A stretch of 64,000 nucleotides of DNA from positions 62,001-126,000 of the forward strand of contig NZ_VMNW02000004.1 in assembly GCF_007713735.2 (NCBI RefSeq), read 5' to 3'. The position numbers were made by a program, and so were the translations under genes. Every line of letters begins with the position of its first letter. The stretch's first letter is position 1. Shown piece after piece: positions 37,502 to 53,783 of this stretch. Below the pieces are notes generated by a model. It saw nothing but the letters and a program-made list of their open reading frames with translations, ran no database searches and was not told the DNA's origin. The DNA is from Amycolatopsis acidicola. GTDB lineage: Bacteria > Actinomycetota > Actinomycetes > Mycobacteriales > Pseudonocardiaceae.

Positions 37502-37616
37502 TTGTCCCTCCAGGACAAGGAAATACCGTGGCGCGCACCTTTCCTGCCATCCCCGGGAAAAGGTGCGCGCCGGGCGCGGTCGCCCGTGCGTCGTCGGCCG
37601 GGTACCCTCCTGGCGC

Positions 37617-38843
37617 ATGACGACGGGCGTGGTGGCCGAGCCGGACAGCCCGGTCGGCGGCGGCTGGATCGCGCGGATTTCCCTGGCGGTGTTGGGTTTC
37701 TGGGTGGTCGTGCTCGCCCCGGTGCAGGTGCTGCTGCCCGTGCAGATCGAGCGGATCGACCCGGCGCACAAGGAATCCAGCCTCGCCCTGGTCACCGCGG
37801 CGGCCGCGATCGTCTCGGTATTGGCCGCCCCGCTCGCGGGCGCGTTCTCCGATCGCACCACGGCCCGGCTGGGGCGGCGGCAGCCGTGGATCCTCGGCGG
37901 CTCGCTCGTGTGCGCGGTGGTGCTGTGCGTGCAGGCGGCGCAGGGCAGCGTGCTCGGCGTCGCGCTGTGCTGGATGGTCGCGCAGGCGGCGCAGAACGCG
38001 ATGTTCGCGGGCCTGACGGCCTCGGTGCCGGACCAGGTTCCGGTGCGGCAGCGAGGGGTGGTCTCGGGGTTCGTCGGGCTGACCGGGCCGCTCGGGCTGG
38101 TGCTCGGCGTGCTCCTGGTGACGCAGGTGGTGCCGGGGCAGACAGCGGGCTACGTGACGCTCGCGGTGCTGCTGGTGGTGCTCACGCTGCCCTTCCTGAC
38201 CACAAAGGACACTCGGATAAGCGAGCGGGAGCCGTTGCGGCTCAAGCGGTTCTTCGCCGGATTCTGGATCAGCCCGCGCCGCTACCCGGATTTCGCCTGG
38301 GCCGCGATCTCCCGGCTGGCGATCCAGCTGGCGAACGCGATCGCCACCCTGTACCTGCTGTACTTCCTCCGCGACGCCGTGCATCTCGGGAAACCGGAGG
38401 ACGGCGTGTTCGTGCTGACAGTCGTCTACACCGTGGGCATCCTGGTCACGAGTGTCCTTTCCGGACGGTGGTCGGATCGCAGCGGGCGGCGGAAGCCCTT
38501 TGTCGTCACCGCTTCGGCGGTGATCGCGGTGGCGATGCTCATTCTCGCGATCTGGCCGTCCTGGCCTGCCGCCATCGCCGCCGCGGCCGTGCTGGGCCTC
38601 GGCTTCGGCGTATACGCGGCGATCGACGCCGCCCTCATCACGCAGGTGCTGCCCAAGGCGACCGATCGCGGCAAGGACCTCGGCGTGCTGAACGTGGCGA
38701 ACACGGCGTCGCAGGCGCTGGCGCCGTTGATCGCGGGCGGGCTGATTTCCTTGCTGCACAGCTACACCGTGCTGTACCTCGTCGCCGCGGCGATCGCACT
38801 CGCCGGAGCGGTGCTGGTGCTGCCTATCCGGTCGGTTCGCTGA
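37617..38843 (+). CDS. MFS transporter
   Basis: This 408-residue protein has twelve predicted membrane helices. It carries the loop 2-3 motif GAFSDRTTARLGRRQPW and the matching SGRWSDRSGRRKPF in the second half. A PDQVPVRQRGVVSGF segment resembles MFS proteins of the glycoside/SLC45-like group, but the substrate is not evident. The ATG at 37617 is chosen because upstream in-frame starts read through the hairpin. Its 3' end overlaps the convergent esterase gene by 20 bp. It could export a product of the neighbouring PKS locus; this is speculative. Confidence 0.8.
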   Translation: MTTGVVAEPDSPVGGGWIARISLAVLGFWVVVLAPVQVLLPVQIERIDPAHKESSLALVTAAAAIVSVLAAPLAGAFSDRTTARLGRRQPWILGGSLVCAVVLCVQAAQGSVLGVALCWMVAQAAQNAMFAGLTASVPDQVPVRQRGVVSGFVGLTGPLGLVLGVLLVTQVVPGQTAGYVTLAVLLVVLTLPFLTTKDTRISEREPLRLKRFFAGFWISPRRYPDFAWAAISRLAIQLANAIATLYLLYFLRDAVHLGKPEDGVFVLTVVYTVGILVTSVLSGRWSDRSGRRKPFVVTASAVIAVAMLILAIWPSWPAAIAAAAVLGLGFGVYAAIDAALITQVLPKATDRGKDLGVLNVANTASQALAPLIAGGLISLLHSYTVLYLVAAAIALAGAVLVLPIRSVR

Positions 38844-39683
38844 GCACCGTCCGCACGTGCGGCCACACCGTGTCGAGATGGCTGCGCCAGGTGTCCCAGA
38901 AATGCGTGCCACCGGTGAAGTTCGTGGTCACCCGCACACCTTCCGCGCGCAGCCGCTCCGCGAACTCCTCATTGGCGGCGCGGGAGTTCCGCTCGATCCG
39001 CCCCATCCCGGGCACCGTCTCCTCGCCCGGCTGCTTCTTCCCGTCGCCCGCCGACAGGAACACCGGCGTGCCGCGCAGCTCCGCGGCGTGCAGGAACGGG
39101 TCGTTCGCCTCCCAGTTGGCGAAGTTCCGCCTGCGGGAGCCCCAGATCCGCCCCGGGAGCAGCCCCTCGCGGATCGACAGCAGCGCCAGCAGGCCGCCGA
39201 TCCCGGGCCGCGTCAGGTGCACCAGCCCGCTCAACGACGCCACGGCACGGAACAGGCCGGGACGCCGGATCGCGTACCGCAGGGCGCCGAAACCGCCCAT
39301 CGAGATGCCGAGCGCCATCCGCACGTCGGAGGCGCGGTAAGCGCTTTCCACGTGCGGCATCAGCTCGTCGAGGTGGAACCGTTCCCAGTGCGGCACGGTG
39401 CCTTGGCGGTCCGGCACCTGCCAATCGTGGTAGAAGCCGAGACGCCCGCCGTCGGGCATCACCACCAGGAAACCGGCGTCGGCCGTCCGCTCGACGATGT
39501 CCGTGTGCTTTGTCCAGCATTGGTTGTCGTCCGAGGAACCGTGCAGCAGGTACAGCACCGGGTACCGCAGTTCGGGCCGCCAGCCGCTCGGCGTCAAGAT
39601 CGAAACCGAGACCTCGCGTCCCAGCGCCGGGGAGTGCAGGCGCAGCTCGCGGAGCCGTCCCTCGACCTGCTCGGCGAGCACCT

Positions 39684-39687
<4 letters not shown>
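38824..39687 (-). CDS. Esterase D / antigen-85-like alpha/beta hydrolase, coupled to the PKS
   Basis: This 287-residue PF00756-type esterase has VLYLLHGSSDDNQCW (oxyanion region), the nucleophile elbow ALGISMGGFGALRYA, an acidic residue region near NDPFLHAAELRGTP and the catalytic His in GGTHFWDTWRSHL. PF00756 includes the mycolyltransferases of the antigen 85 group. No signal peptide is visible with the GTG start at 39687, so it is probably intracellular. That start overlaps the PKS stop by four bases (GTGA), so the esterase is translated with the PKS and probably acts on its lipid product (hydrolysis or transfer). Confidence 0.85.
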
Positions 39688-46033
<6,346 letters not shown>

Positions 46034-46049
<16 letters not shown>

Positions 46050-47776
46050 TGCTTCTGCTTCGTGGCGGCTCTCGCCACCTTGCCGCTCGATGTGCGCAGC
46101 ACGCCGCCTGGCGGCACGAGCTTGAACCCGCGCAGTTTCACGTCGTGCGTGGCCGAGACCGCGCGCCGCACCGCGCGCGAGATCTCCTTTTCGTCCAGTT
46201 CGCCCTCGCCGGCCTTGCGGGAGTACTCCGCCACCACCGCGGCACCCTCCACACCGGACTCGTCGCGGATCGCGAACGCGGCGACGTGGTCGCGGCGGAT
46301 CGCCGGATGCGCTTCCTGCACCGTGGCCTCGATGTCCTGCGGGTAGTGGTTCTTGCCGTCGATGATGATCAGGTCCTTGATCCGGCCGGTGATGTAGAGC
46401 AGGCCGTCGTGCACCAGGCCGAGATCACCGGTGCGCAGGAAGGTACCCGCCTCACCCGCGAGGGTGCCGCCGAAGGTCTCTTCGGTGCGCTCCGGCTGGC
46501 GCCAGTAGCCGGTCGCCACGTTCGGCCCGCTCACCCAGATTTCGCCGACCTCACCCTCGCCGCGCGGAGTGCACTCGATCGGGTGAACTATGTGGACGGT
46601 CTGACCGACCGGACGGCCCGCCGCGACAAGCCTCAGCTCGCCCGGCGTCCCCGGCTCCACCGTCACGCCCCTGTCCTCGGCCAGCGCGGCGCGGTCGAAG
46701 CTCGTGACGGTGGGGCCTTCTTCACCGGTGTTCGTGACGAACACGGTGGCTTCGGCGAGCCCGAACGACGGGCGGTGCGCCTCCGGCGCGAACCCGTACG
46801 GCCCGAAAGCCTCGGCGAACTCGGCGATCGTGGTGTCGCGCACCGGCTCGCTGCCGTTGATGACGACGCGCACGCCGGAGAGGTCCAGTCCCGCGCGCTC
46901 CTCTTCCTTCACCTTCTTGACCACGTAGTCGAAGGCGAAATTGGGCGCGGCCGAGAGGACATTTTGGACATTCGACATCTGCCGCAGCCAGCGGACGGGC
47001 CGCATGATGAAGCTGAACGGCGTCATGAACACCGAGCGCCCGCCGGAGAAGAGCGGCTCGGCCAGCAGCTGGACCAGTCCCATGTCGTGGAAGAACGGGA
47101 TCCAGCCGGCGAACGTCCAGCTCTCGTCGAGCCCGAACCCGGCCTTGGCCTGCCAGGCGTTCGCGGTGATCCCGCGGTGCGTGATCACCGCCCCGGCCGG
47201 GTCCCTGGTGGAGCCCGAGGTGTACTGCAGGTACGCCGGATCGTCGAGATCCACTTGCGGCGCCTGGAAATCCTCCGCCTGAGGGAGTTCGTCCACCGCG
47301 ATGATCTGCTTCGGCATCGGCACCGGGTTCTGCTCCGCGAGCGCGCGCACGTCCTCCAGCGCGCCGCGTGACGTAAGCCACACCTCGGCCGCGCAGTCCG
47401 CGAGTACATTCACCAGCCGCCCGCCGTGCTGGCTCACCTCGGGCGCAAACAGCGGCACCGCAACACATCCCGCGTGTAACGCGCCGAGGAAGGCTGTCAC
47501 ATAGGTGAGATCCTGCGGTGCCAGAACGGCAACACGCGCGCCACGCGCCGTCACGCGGCTCAGCTCGGCGGCGACCGAATTCACCCGCGCGGCGAGTTCC
47601 GCCCAGGTCAGCGTGTGCTCGGTGCCGTCACGATCCGTTGCATAGTCGAGAAAGGTGAAGGCGGGGCGAGTGGACTCCGCGCGCTCGAACAGATAGGTGG
47701 TCAACGGCCGGAGCCCGGCCGGAACCGCCGTCTGACCCGGACGGCGCTCTACCAGCGACATCTGCTTTTCACCCAC
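46034..47776 (-). CDS. Fatty-acyl-AMP ligase (FAAL, FadD32-like)
   Basis: This 580-residue adenylating enzyme has the FAAL form of the P-loop LQYTSGSTRDPAGAVITHRG, the WIPFFHDMGLV motif and GRIKDLIIIDGKNHYPQDIE, all typical of FAALs of the FadD32 group, not CoA ligases. It should turn a long fatty acid into acyl-AMP and load it on the N-terminal ACP of the PKS. Its last 16 bases overlap the PKS start, so the two are co-translated. The GTG at 47776 is used; ATG at 47761 is an equal alternative. It is divergent from an MFS pump. Confidence 0.93.
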
Positions 47777-48133
47777 ACAATGAGTAGTTGGAGCCTGCGG
47801 TGCTCACGACACGGAACTGCTCGTGGGAGCGTCGGGCGCCGTTGCCGTAGAAGCCTTGTTGCACCGGGGAAACCATCGGCGTAACCCCGGCGACAGCGTC
47901 CGTGAGGCTAGTGCGCTCACGCGATCGGCTGACGAGCGGGCCTTACGGTAGCCAGGCTGGCAACAGCGCGCAAGGTGTTCTCACGCTCTGTCTCGCAACC
48001 GTGGAGATCTGGCCACATACCTCGTGCGAGCGAGCGCTGAACGGTCAGGAAAGTGACAAATATTCGACTGGGGTGGAAGGTGCGCGGGGGCAGCCTAGCC
48101 CAGCCCGCCGTGAGTCTTGTATAAAGCCTTGTC
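47777..48133. other. Divergent promoter region between FAAL and MFS genes
   Basis: 357 bases without a supported gene. TATAAA at 48120-48125 is a good -10 for the MFS gene and puts the start within a few bases of its ATG (48134), so that message may be leaderless. On the minus strand a TACTCA element lies just before the FAAL GTG. I see no clear -35 for either and no obvious operator. Confidence 0.45.
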
Positions 48134-49558
48134 ATGCTTGGCCGGATGAAATCCGCACCAGGAACGACCGGGCGGCCGTGGCCGACACTGCTCGCCGCGG
48201 TGCTCGGCGGCGCGATGGTCGGCCTCGACGGCACCGTCACCACCATCGCGGCGCCCTACATCGCGAAATCCGTCGGCGCTTCGCTCGGTCAGCTGGAATT
48301 GATCGCGAACGCGTATCTCGTCGCGCTGGCGATCGTTCTCCTGCCGGCGGGGAGACTGGCCGACCGCTTCGGGCGCCGCCGCACGTTCGTGCTCGGCGTC
48401 GGCCTGTTCGGTGCCGCGTCGCTGGCGCTCGCCCTGTCGCACAGCGTGTGGGCGCTCGTGATTTTCCGTACCGTGCAGGGAATCGCGGGCGCGCTGCTGC
48501 AGCCGTCCGCGCTCGCCGTGCTGCGCAACGCTTTCCCGGTCGAGAAACTGGGGCTGCCGCTGGGCGTCTGGGGCGGGGCGAACGCGCTCGCCATCGGGCT
48601 CGGCCCGGTGATCGGCGGCGTCATCGTGCAGAGCCTGGACTGGCCCGCGGTGTTCGCGCTGAACGTTCCGGTAGCGGTGATCACCATCGCGCTGACGTAC
48701 TTCGCGGTCGCCGAATCCCGTGGGCCCGCGAAGCGGACGAAGGGCGTCGTCCGGGGGCTGCTGGCGAAAAGGCCGGTCTGGCTGGGCGCGACGATGGTGG
48801 CCGTCAGTTCCTTCGGTGTGTTCGGCCTGCTGTTCCTGCTGACGCTGTACCTGCAGAACGTGCACGGCATGCCGCCGGTCACCGCGGGCGCGTGGATGCT
48901 CGCGCCCACCTGCGTCGTGGTGCTCGCCGCGCCGGTCGGCGGCCTGCTGGCGCAGCGGTTCGGGCCGCGCTGGCCGGTTTCCGGCGGCCTGGCACTGGTC
49001 GCGGCGGGGCTCACCAGCCTCACACTGCTCGACGTCGATTCCACTTTCACCGATCTGCTCTACCCGGGCGCCCTTGTCGGCGCCGGCACGGGACTGTGCA
49101 CGATCGCGGCCACCGAAGCGATCATCGGCGCGGTGCCGGACGAAGCCGCGGGCACCGCGTCGGCCCTGCAGCAGATCGCTTCCCAGCTCGGCGGGGTGCT
49201 CGGCGTCGCGGGCGTCGGAATTGTCATGTCGTGGCAGATTTCCTCGTCGCTGCCCGCGCGCATCGAACAAGCCCGGCTGCCGGAGACGTTCGGTCAGCAC
49301 GTGGAGTCGGGCCGGGATTTCCTTGCGCAGGGCCTGGTTCCGCCCGGATTCGACGAGGGCAGCGTCGGCTCGGCCGTGGCGCACGCCGTTTCCGTGCTGA
49401 GCAAACTCACCTTCCTCGACGGGATGGGGGCCGCGCTGCTCGTCGCGGCGTGTGTGAGCCTGCTGGGCGCCGGCGCGGCATTGTTCCTGCGGCGGCCCGC
49501 TGCCTCGGCGGCTCCGGAGGTTCCGGCCGCCGAGCCAGCTTCCCCGGCCACCAGATGA
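48134..49558 (+). CDS. MFS transporter, DHA2 (EmrB/QacA) drug efflux type
   Basis: This 474-residue protein has about fourteen membrane helices. It carries VGLDGTVTTIAAPYIAK in helix 1 (the DHA2 motif D1 form LDxTVVNVALP is recognisable), the loop motif GRLADRFGRRRTFVLGV and the helix 5 motif C GLGPVIGGVI of drug exporters. It is divergent from the FAAL-PKS-esterase operon and convergent with the MMPL gene, so it could export the locus product or give self-resistance. Its end overlaps the annotated end of the MMPL gene by 152 bp, an unusually long convergent overlap. Confidence 0.88.
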   Translation: MLGRMKSAPGTTGRPWPTLLAAVLGGAMVGLDGTVTTIAAPYIAKSVGASLGQLELIANAYLVALAIVLLPAGRLADRFGRRRTFVLGVGLFGAASLALALSHSVWALVIFRTVQGIAGALLQPSALAVLRNAFPVEKLGLPLGVWGGANALAIGLGPVIGGVIVQSLDWPAVFALNVPVAVITIALTYFAVAESRGPAKRTKGVVRGLLAKRPVWLGATMVAVSSFGVFGLLFLLTLYLQNVHGMPPVTAGAWMLAPTCVVVLAAPVGGLLAQRFGPRWPVSGGLALVAAGLTSLTLLDVDSTFTDLLYPGALVGAGTGLCTIAATEAIIGAVPDEAAGTASALQQIASQLGGVLGVAGVGIVMSWQISSSLPARIEQARLPETFGQHVESGRDFLAQGLVPPGFDEGSVGSAVAHAVSVLSKLTFLDGMGAALLVAACVSLLGAGAALFLRRPAASAAPEVPAAEPASPATR

Positions 49559-51629
49559 ACCGGCCGGTGTCCACGGCCAGCGCGGGCACCAGCAGCGAGC
49601 GCACGATGAAGGTGTCCAGCAGCACCCCGAACGCGACCAGGAAAGCGATCTGCGCCAGGAACAACACCGGGATCACCGACAGCGCGGCGAACGTCGCGGC
49701 CAGTACGACGCCGGCCGACGTGATGACCCCGCCGGTCACCTTCAGCGCGGTCAGCGTGCCGGTGGCGGTGCCGGCCCGCTCGGCCTCTTCCCTGGCCCTG
49801 GTCATCAGGAAGATGTTGTAGTCGATCCCCAGCGCGACCAGGAACACGAAGGCGTACAAGGGAATCGCGGGATCGGCGCCGGGGAAGTGGAAGACGTGGT
49901 CGAACATGATCGCGCCCACGCCGAGCGTGGCGCCGAACGAGAGCACCACGGTGGCCATCAGCAGCACCGGCGCCACCAGCGAACGCAGCAGCAGCGCGAG
50001 GATCACGAAGATCGCGACCAGCACGATGGGAATGATCGTGTCGCGGTCACGGGTCGCCGCGGCGAGCAGATCCTCCTGCTGCGCCGTCTGCCCGCCCACT
50101 TTGGCGTCCGCGCCCGGGATCGCGTGCAGGGTGTCCCGCAGCTTCCCGACCACCGACAACGCCTCGGCCGAGTCCGCCGGATCCCGCAAAGTGGCTGAGA
50201 TTTCCACCTTTCCGTCGACGGTCTTGACCCGGTCGCCGTCCATTGTGGGCGCGGCGACCACGACCCCGCTGGTGCCCGTGGTGGCCGCGAGGACCTGCGG
50301 CAGCGAAGTGGCGTTCGCGGTGATCACGGCCGGGCTGCCGGTGCCGCCGGGGAAGTGCGCGGCGAGCACGTGCTGCCCGGTGACCGCCTCGACCTCGTTG
50401 AGGAACAAGGCTTCCTGTGAGGTCCCGCTCGCCGACAGCCCGCCGATGTTCGCGAATCCGGCGGCCAGCACGAGCGTCGTCACGATCCACGTCCATCGGG
50501 GCTTTCCGCGGACCAGCGAGGCGATGCCGTCGAAGATCCCGTGCGAGGCGCGGCGGTGTTTCACCGGCACCGGTTTCGACGGCCAGAAAGCCGCGCGGCC
50601 CAGCAGCACCAGCGCCGCGGGCAGGAAGGTCAGCGAGGCCAGCAGCGCGCCGGCGATACCGATCGACGCGACCGGCCCCAGGCTGCGGTTCGACGTGAGC
50701 TCGCTGAACAACAGGCACAGCATCCCCAGGATCACGGTGCCACCGGACGCGCCGACCGGCTCCAGCGAGGCCCGCCACGCGATCTTCATGGCGTCCCAGG
50801 AACTCTTGGTGCGCAGCAGTTCTTCCCGGTATCGGGCGACGAGCAGCAGCGCGTAGTCGGTGGCCGCGCCGAACACCAGGATCAGCAGGATGCCCTGGGT
50901 CTGCCCGTTCAGCGTCAGCACACCCTGGCGGGTGAGCCAGTAGATCAGCGCGGCCGCCGAACCCAGCGCCAGCCCGGCCGAAATCAGCACCACCAACGGC
51001 AGCAGGGGACTCCGGTACACCAGCACCAGGATCAGCGCGACGACCCCGGCCGTGACGAGCAGCAGCATCCCGTCGATCCCGCCGAACACCTCGGCGAAGT
51101 CCGCGTTGTACCCGCCTGGCCCCGTCGCGTACGCCCGCAGGCCGTCGGGCAGCCCGGTGTGGAGCGTCTGCCGGATCTGCTTGACGTCTTCGCCCGCACG
51201 GAACGGGTCCTGACCCGAAATCGGCAGGATCACCTGCGCCGCCTGGCCGTCCCCGGCCGGGATCGGTGGCGTGGCCTGCCCGTCCAGGCCCGGCGCGTGC
51301 GCGAGCTCCGCCGCCTTCGCCGCGATGGCCGCGGAATCGGCCTGCGTGAGCCCGCCGTCACGGGCGAACACGATCACCGTGGGCAGCAACTTGTTCTGCG
51401 CGAACTTCTCCTGCAGCTGCTGCACCGCGGTGGATTCGGCGCCGCCGGGCAGGAACGACGCGGAGTCGTTGCTCGTGACCTCGCTCAGCTTTCCCAGGAA
51501 CGGCAACGTGAGGAAACCGAGGACCAGCCAGGCGGCCACGAGCAGCGCGGGCAGCAGCCGACGACGCAGGCGGCCCTGGGGCGGGCCGAGGTCGAGCGTG
51601 CCCGAGAAACTCTGCTTCTCCTGCTCCAT
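49407..51629 (-). CDS. MMPL/RND family transporter
   Basis: This 740-residue protein has two MMPL repeats, each a membrane helix, a large extracytoplasmic loop and five helices. Both halves carry the proton-relay type motif: GAATDYALLLVARYREE in the first, LGIDYNIFLMTRAREEA in the second. MMPL proteins export lipids in mycobacteria (MmpL3, MmpL7, MmpL8) and antibiotics in streptomycetes. Its position beside a FAAL-PKS-esterase unit and a TetR regulator makes lipid export likely but not proven. ATG at 51629 begins MEQEKQSFSG; longer frames lack support. The last 50 residues are Arg/Pro-rich and overlap the MFS gene. Confidence 0.9.
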   Translation of the reverse strand: MEQEKQSFSGTLDLGPPQGRLRRRLLPALLVAAWLVLGFLTLPFLGKLSEVTSNDSASFLPGGAESTAVQQLQEKFAQNKLLPTVIVFARDGGLTQADSAAIAAKAAELAHAPGLDGQATPPIPAGDGQAAQVILPISGQDPFRAGEDVKQIRQTLHTGLPDGLRAYATGPGGYNADFAEVFGGIDGMLLLVTAGVVALILVLVYRSPLLPLVVLISAGLALGSAAALIYWLTRQGVLTLNGQTQGILLILVFGAATDYALLLVARYREELLRTKSSWDAMKIAWRASLEPVGASGGTVILGMLCLLFSELTSNRSLGPVASIGIAGALLASLTFLPAALVLLGRAAFWPSKPVPVKHRRASHGIFDGIASLVRGKPRWTWIVTTLVLAAGFANIGGLSASGTSQEALFLNEVEAVTGQHVLAAHFPGGTGSPAVITANATSLPQVLAATTGTSGVVVAAPTMDGDRVKTVDGKVEISATLRDPADSAEALSVVGKLRDTLHAIPGADAKVGGQTAQQEDLLAAATRDRDTIIPIVLVAIFVILALLLRSLVAPVLLMATVVLSFGATLGVGAIMFDHVFHFPGADPAIPLYAFVFLVALGIDYNIFLMTRAREEAERAGTATGTLTALKVTGGVITSAGVVLAATFAALSVIPVLFLAQIAFLVAFGVLLDTFIVRSLLVPALAVDTGRFIWWPGKLARRPEPPEPPRQRAAAGTMPRRRPAGSHTPRRAARPPSRRGR

Positions 51630-51699
51630 GATCGCGTTTCGCCGTCGCTGGGGTACCGGGACGGCAGAAACCCTCTCACATCCGGCGTGGGATTCCGGC

Positions 51700-52338
51700 T
51701 CAGCCGGGAGTGCTCGCGGCCTTTTCGACCGTCGGGAACACATCGGTGATGAGGGTCACCAGAGATTTGTGGAGCAGAGTGTGCACCTGGTCGCGGTTGA
51801 GCTCACCGCGGTGCAGCCATTCGCGTCCGGCCGTCTTCACCATGCCGGCGAAGGAGCGGACGAAGGCGTTGAGTTCGTCCCATCCGGGTTCGTCGCGCGG
51901 GACGTCGAAGGCGTCGAGGAGGCGGTCGGCGGACTTCCGCTCCGCCTCGAACAGGATCTGCTCGACCTCGGCGTCGTGGCCGATGCCCTCGGAGGTGGCG
52001 ACCAGCCACATCTTGCCCTGGCTGAGCACCATGTCGAGGAACCAGCCGACGGCGACGTCGGCCCGGTCGGACACCGAGCCCTGCGGGCTGGGCAGTTCGA
52101 GCGCGGGCAGCGTGACCGCCCGGCGGATGACCGCGAGGTAGAGCTCCCGTTTGGTGCCGAAGTAGTGGTTGATCAGACCACGTGCCACCCCGGCCTTCGC
52201 GGCAATGTCCGAAGTGGACACATCAGCGTAGGGGCGTTCGCCGAACAGGCGCGCGGCGCGGACGAAGATCTGCTCCCTGCGCTCGTCGGGCTCGAGTCTT
52301 CGCCAGCGGGGTTCGGAGGCCGTAGTCATGCCGGACAT
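51700..52338 (-). CDS. TetR/AcrR family transcriptional regulator
   Basis: This 212-residue regulator has an N-terminal HTH (DIAAKAGVARGLINHYFGTK at about residues 43-62) and an all-helical ligand domain with WFLDMVLSQGKMWLVATSEG. It lies 70 bp upstream of the MMPL gene on the same strand and may control it, as AcrR-type proteins control RND pumps. Start ATG at 52338 or 52329 (MTTASEPRW). Ligand unknown; a lipid or drug exported by the MMPL protein would be typical. Confidence 0.88.
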   Translation of the reverse strand: MSGMTTASEPRWRRLEPDERREQIFVRAARLFGERPYADVSTSDIAAKAGVARGLINHYFGTKRELYLAVIRRAVTLPALELPSPQGSVSDRADVAVGWFLDMVLSQGKMWLVATSEGIGHDAEVEQILFEAERKSADRLLDAFDVPRDEPGWDELNAFVRSFAGMVKTAGREWLHRGELNRDQVHTLLHKSLVTLITDVFPTVEKAASTPG

Positions 52339-52540
52339 GTTGGCACGGAAGAGCAGTTCCCTGCTTCGTTTTACGACACCCTGTGCACACTGTCAGTCGA
52401 TCGGACGCATCCGGTTTCCCGCGCACGTGCATCTGCTCGTTCCGCGAGAACCTTTTTCCGCCGGATGGCCGAATTTCGTTCAGCGAAGCGGAGGAACCCG
52501 CTCGAGGCGAAAGGTCTGGGCCAATCCGGGTGCAAACCGG

Positions 52541-53581
52541 TCAGCGTCGGCGGCGCGGTTTCGCCGTGCTTTCCCGAAGTACGACCTCGCCCGAGAGCCG
52601 GCGCACGCGACTGCGCCCGCCCCGTGTACCCGTGAGCGCGAGTTCCATCGCCTGCGCGCCCAATTCTTCCAGCGGCAGCGCGACAGTGGTGAGTGCCGGC
52701 GCCAAATCGCTCGCGAGGGGGATGTCGTCGAAGCCCGCGACGGAAATGTTTTCCGGCACCGCGCGACCCGCCTCGCGCAACGCCGTCATCGCGCCGAGCG
52801 CCATCAGATCGGTCACAGCGAACACACAGGTTGCCTTGTGCTTCGCCGCGAGCAGCTCGTTCGCCGCCGCGTACCCGCCGTCGCGGTCGAAGGAGGACTC
52901 GAACACATCGCGTTCGGACAGCGCTATCCCGGCTTCGGCGAGGCCCTCCTCGAACCCGCCCAGCCTGTCCAGCACCGTGGTCAGGTTCAGGGGGCCCGCC
53001 AGCACGGCGAACCGCCGATGCCCCTGTTCGACCAGCGCCGCCGCAAGCGCTTTCGCGCCCGCCCTGTTCTCCGGCTGCGCGGAGTCGGCCTTGAGGTTGC
53101 GATGCCTGCCCACGACGGCGACCTGCCCGCCGCCGCGCCGGTACGGCTCCAGCTCGGTCGTCATCGCGCGCGCCCACTCCTTGTCCTCGTAACCGGAGCC
53201 GACGAGGAGGATCGCCGAAGCGCGCTGCGCCCGCAGCATCGAGACGTACTCCAGCTCGCGCTCCCGGTCGCGGAACGTGTTCGCCAGCATGACGAGCAGG
53301 CCGTTGCGATCGGCCTCGCGCAGCACGCCGCGCGCCACCGCGGCGCAGTACGGGTCGGTGATGTCGTGGCAGACCACGCCGACCGTGCGCCGGGACGAAC
53401 CCGCCAGCGCCTGCGCGTGGACGTTCGGCGTGTAGTCCAGGTTGGTGGCCGCGGAGAGCACGCGTTCACGCAGGTCCTCGCGGACGTTGGTGGTGCCGTT
53501 GAGCACACGGGACGCGGTGGCCAGCGAGACACTGGCCACCTGTGCGACCTCTTCGAGCGTCACGTGCGACCTGGTGTCCAT
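52541..53581 (-). CDS. LacI family transcriptional regulator
   Basis: This 346-residue repressor-type protein has the LacI HTH with VTLEEVAQVASVSLATASRV and the hinge helix YTPNVHAQALAG at the N-terminus (residues 6-60), followed by a periplasmic-binding-protein-like domain with VGVVCHDITDPYCAAVARG and VAGFDDIPLASDLAPALTTV. The effector is likely a sugar or a nucleoside, but no catabolic gene is adjacent. The ATG at 53581 is preceded by GGAGGAAGC, a strong SD; the GTG at 53593 is less likely. Confidence 0.9.
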   Translation of the reverse strand: MDTRSHVTLEEVAQVASVSLATASRVLNGTTNVREDLRERVLSAATNLDYTPNVHAQALAGSSRRTVGVVCHDITDPYCAAVARGVLREADRNGLLVMLANTFRDRERELEYVSMLRAQRASAILLVGSGYEDKEWARAMTTELEPYRRGGGQVAVVGRHRNLKADSAQPENRAGAKALAAALVEQGHRRFAVLAGPLNLTTVLDRLGGFEEGLAEAGIALSERDVFESSFDRDGGYAAANELLAAKHKATCVFAVTDLMALGAMTALREAGRAVPENISVAGFDDIPLASDLAPALTTVALPLEELGAQAMELALTGTRGGRSRVRRLSGEVVLRESTAKPRRRR

Positions 53582-53783
53582 GCTTCCTCCCACGCCTTGG
53601 TGCCGTCCCGAGATTCTAGATCGACTTCCGCGTGTTTTGCCTGGTCAGATGCACTCGATCGGGTTGAGATCCGAGCGAGGGTGAACTCGGTCGCCGTAGC
53701 GCCGCCGGCCCCGGCGTGACGGTGGCCGCGAACGGCAGTGGCCGTCACGTCTGCCGGGTGAACCCCGGCCTAGGCTGGGCGCT

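Noticed and set aside
52371..52395. TetR operator around TGTGCACA upstream of the tetR gene
   Set aside because: The 8-bp core is palindromic, but the outer GACA/TGTC arms are three bases off symmetry, so it is not a convincing operator.
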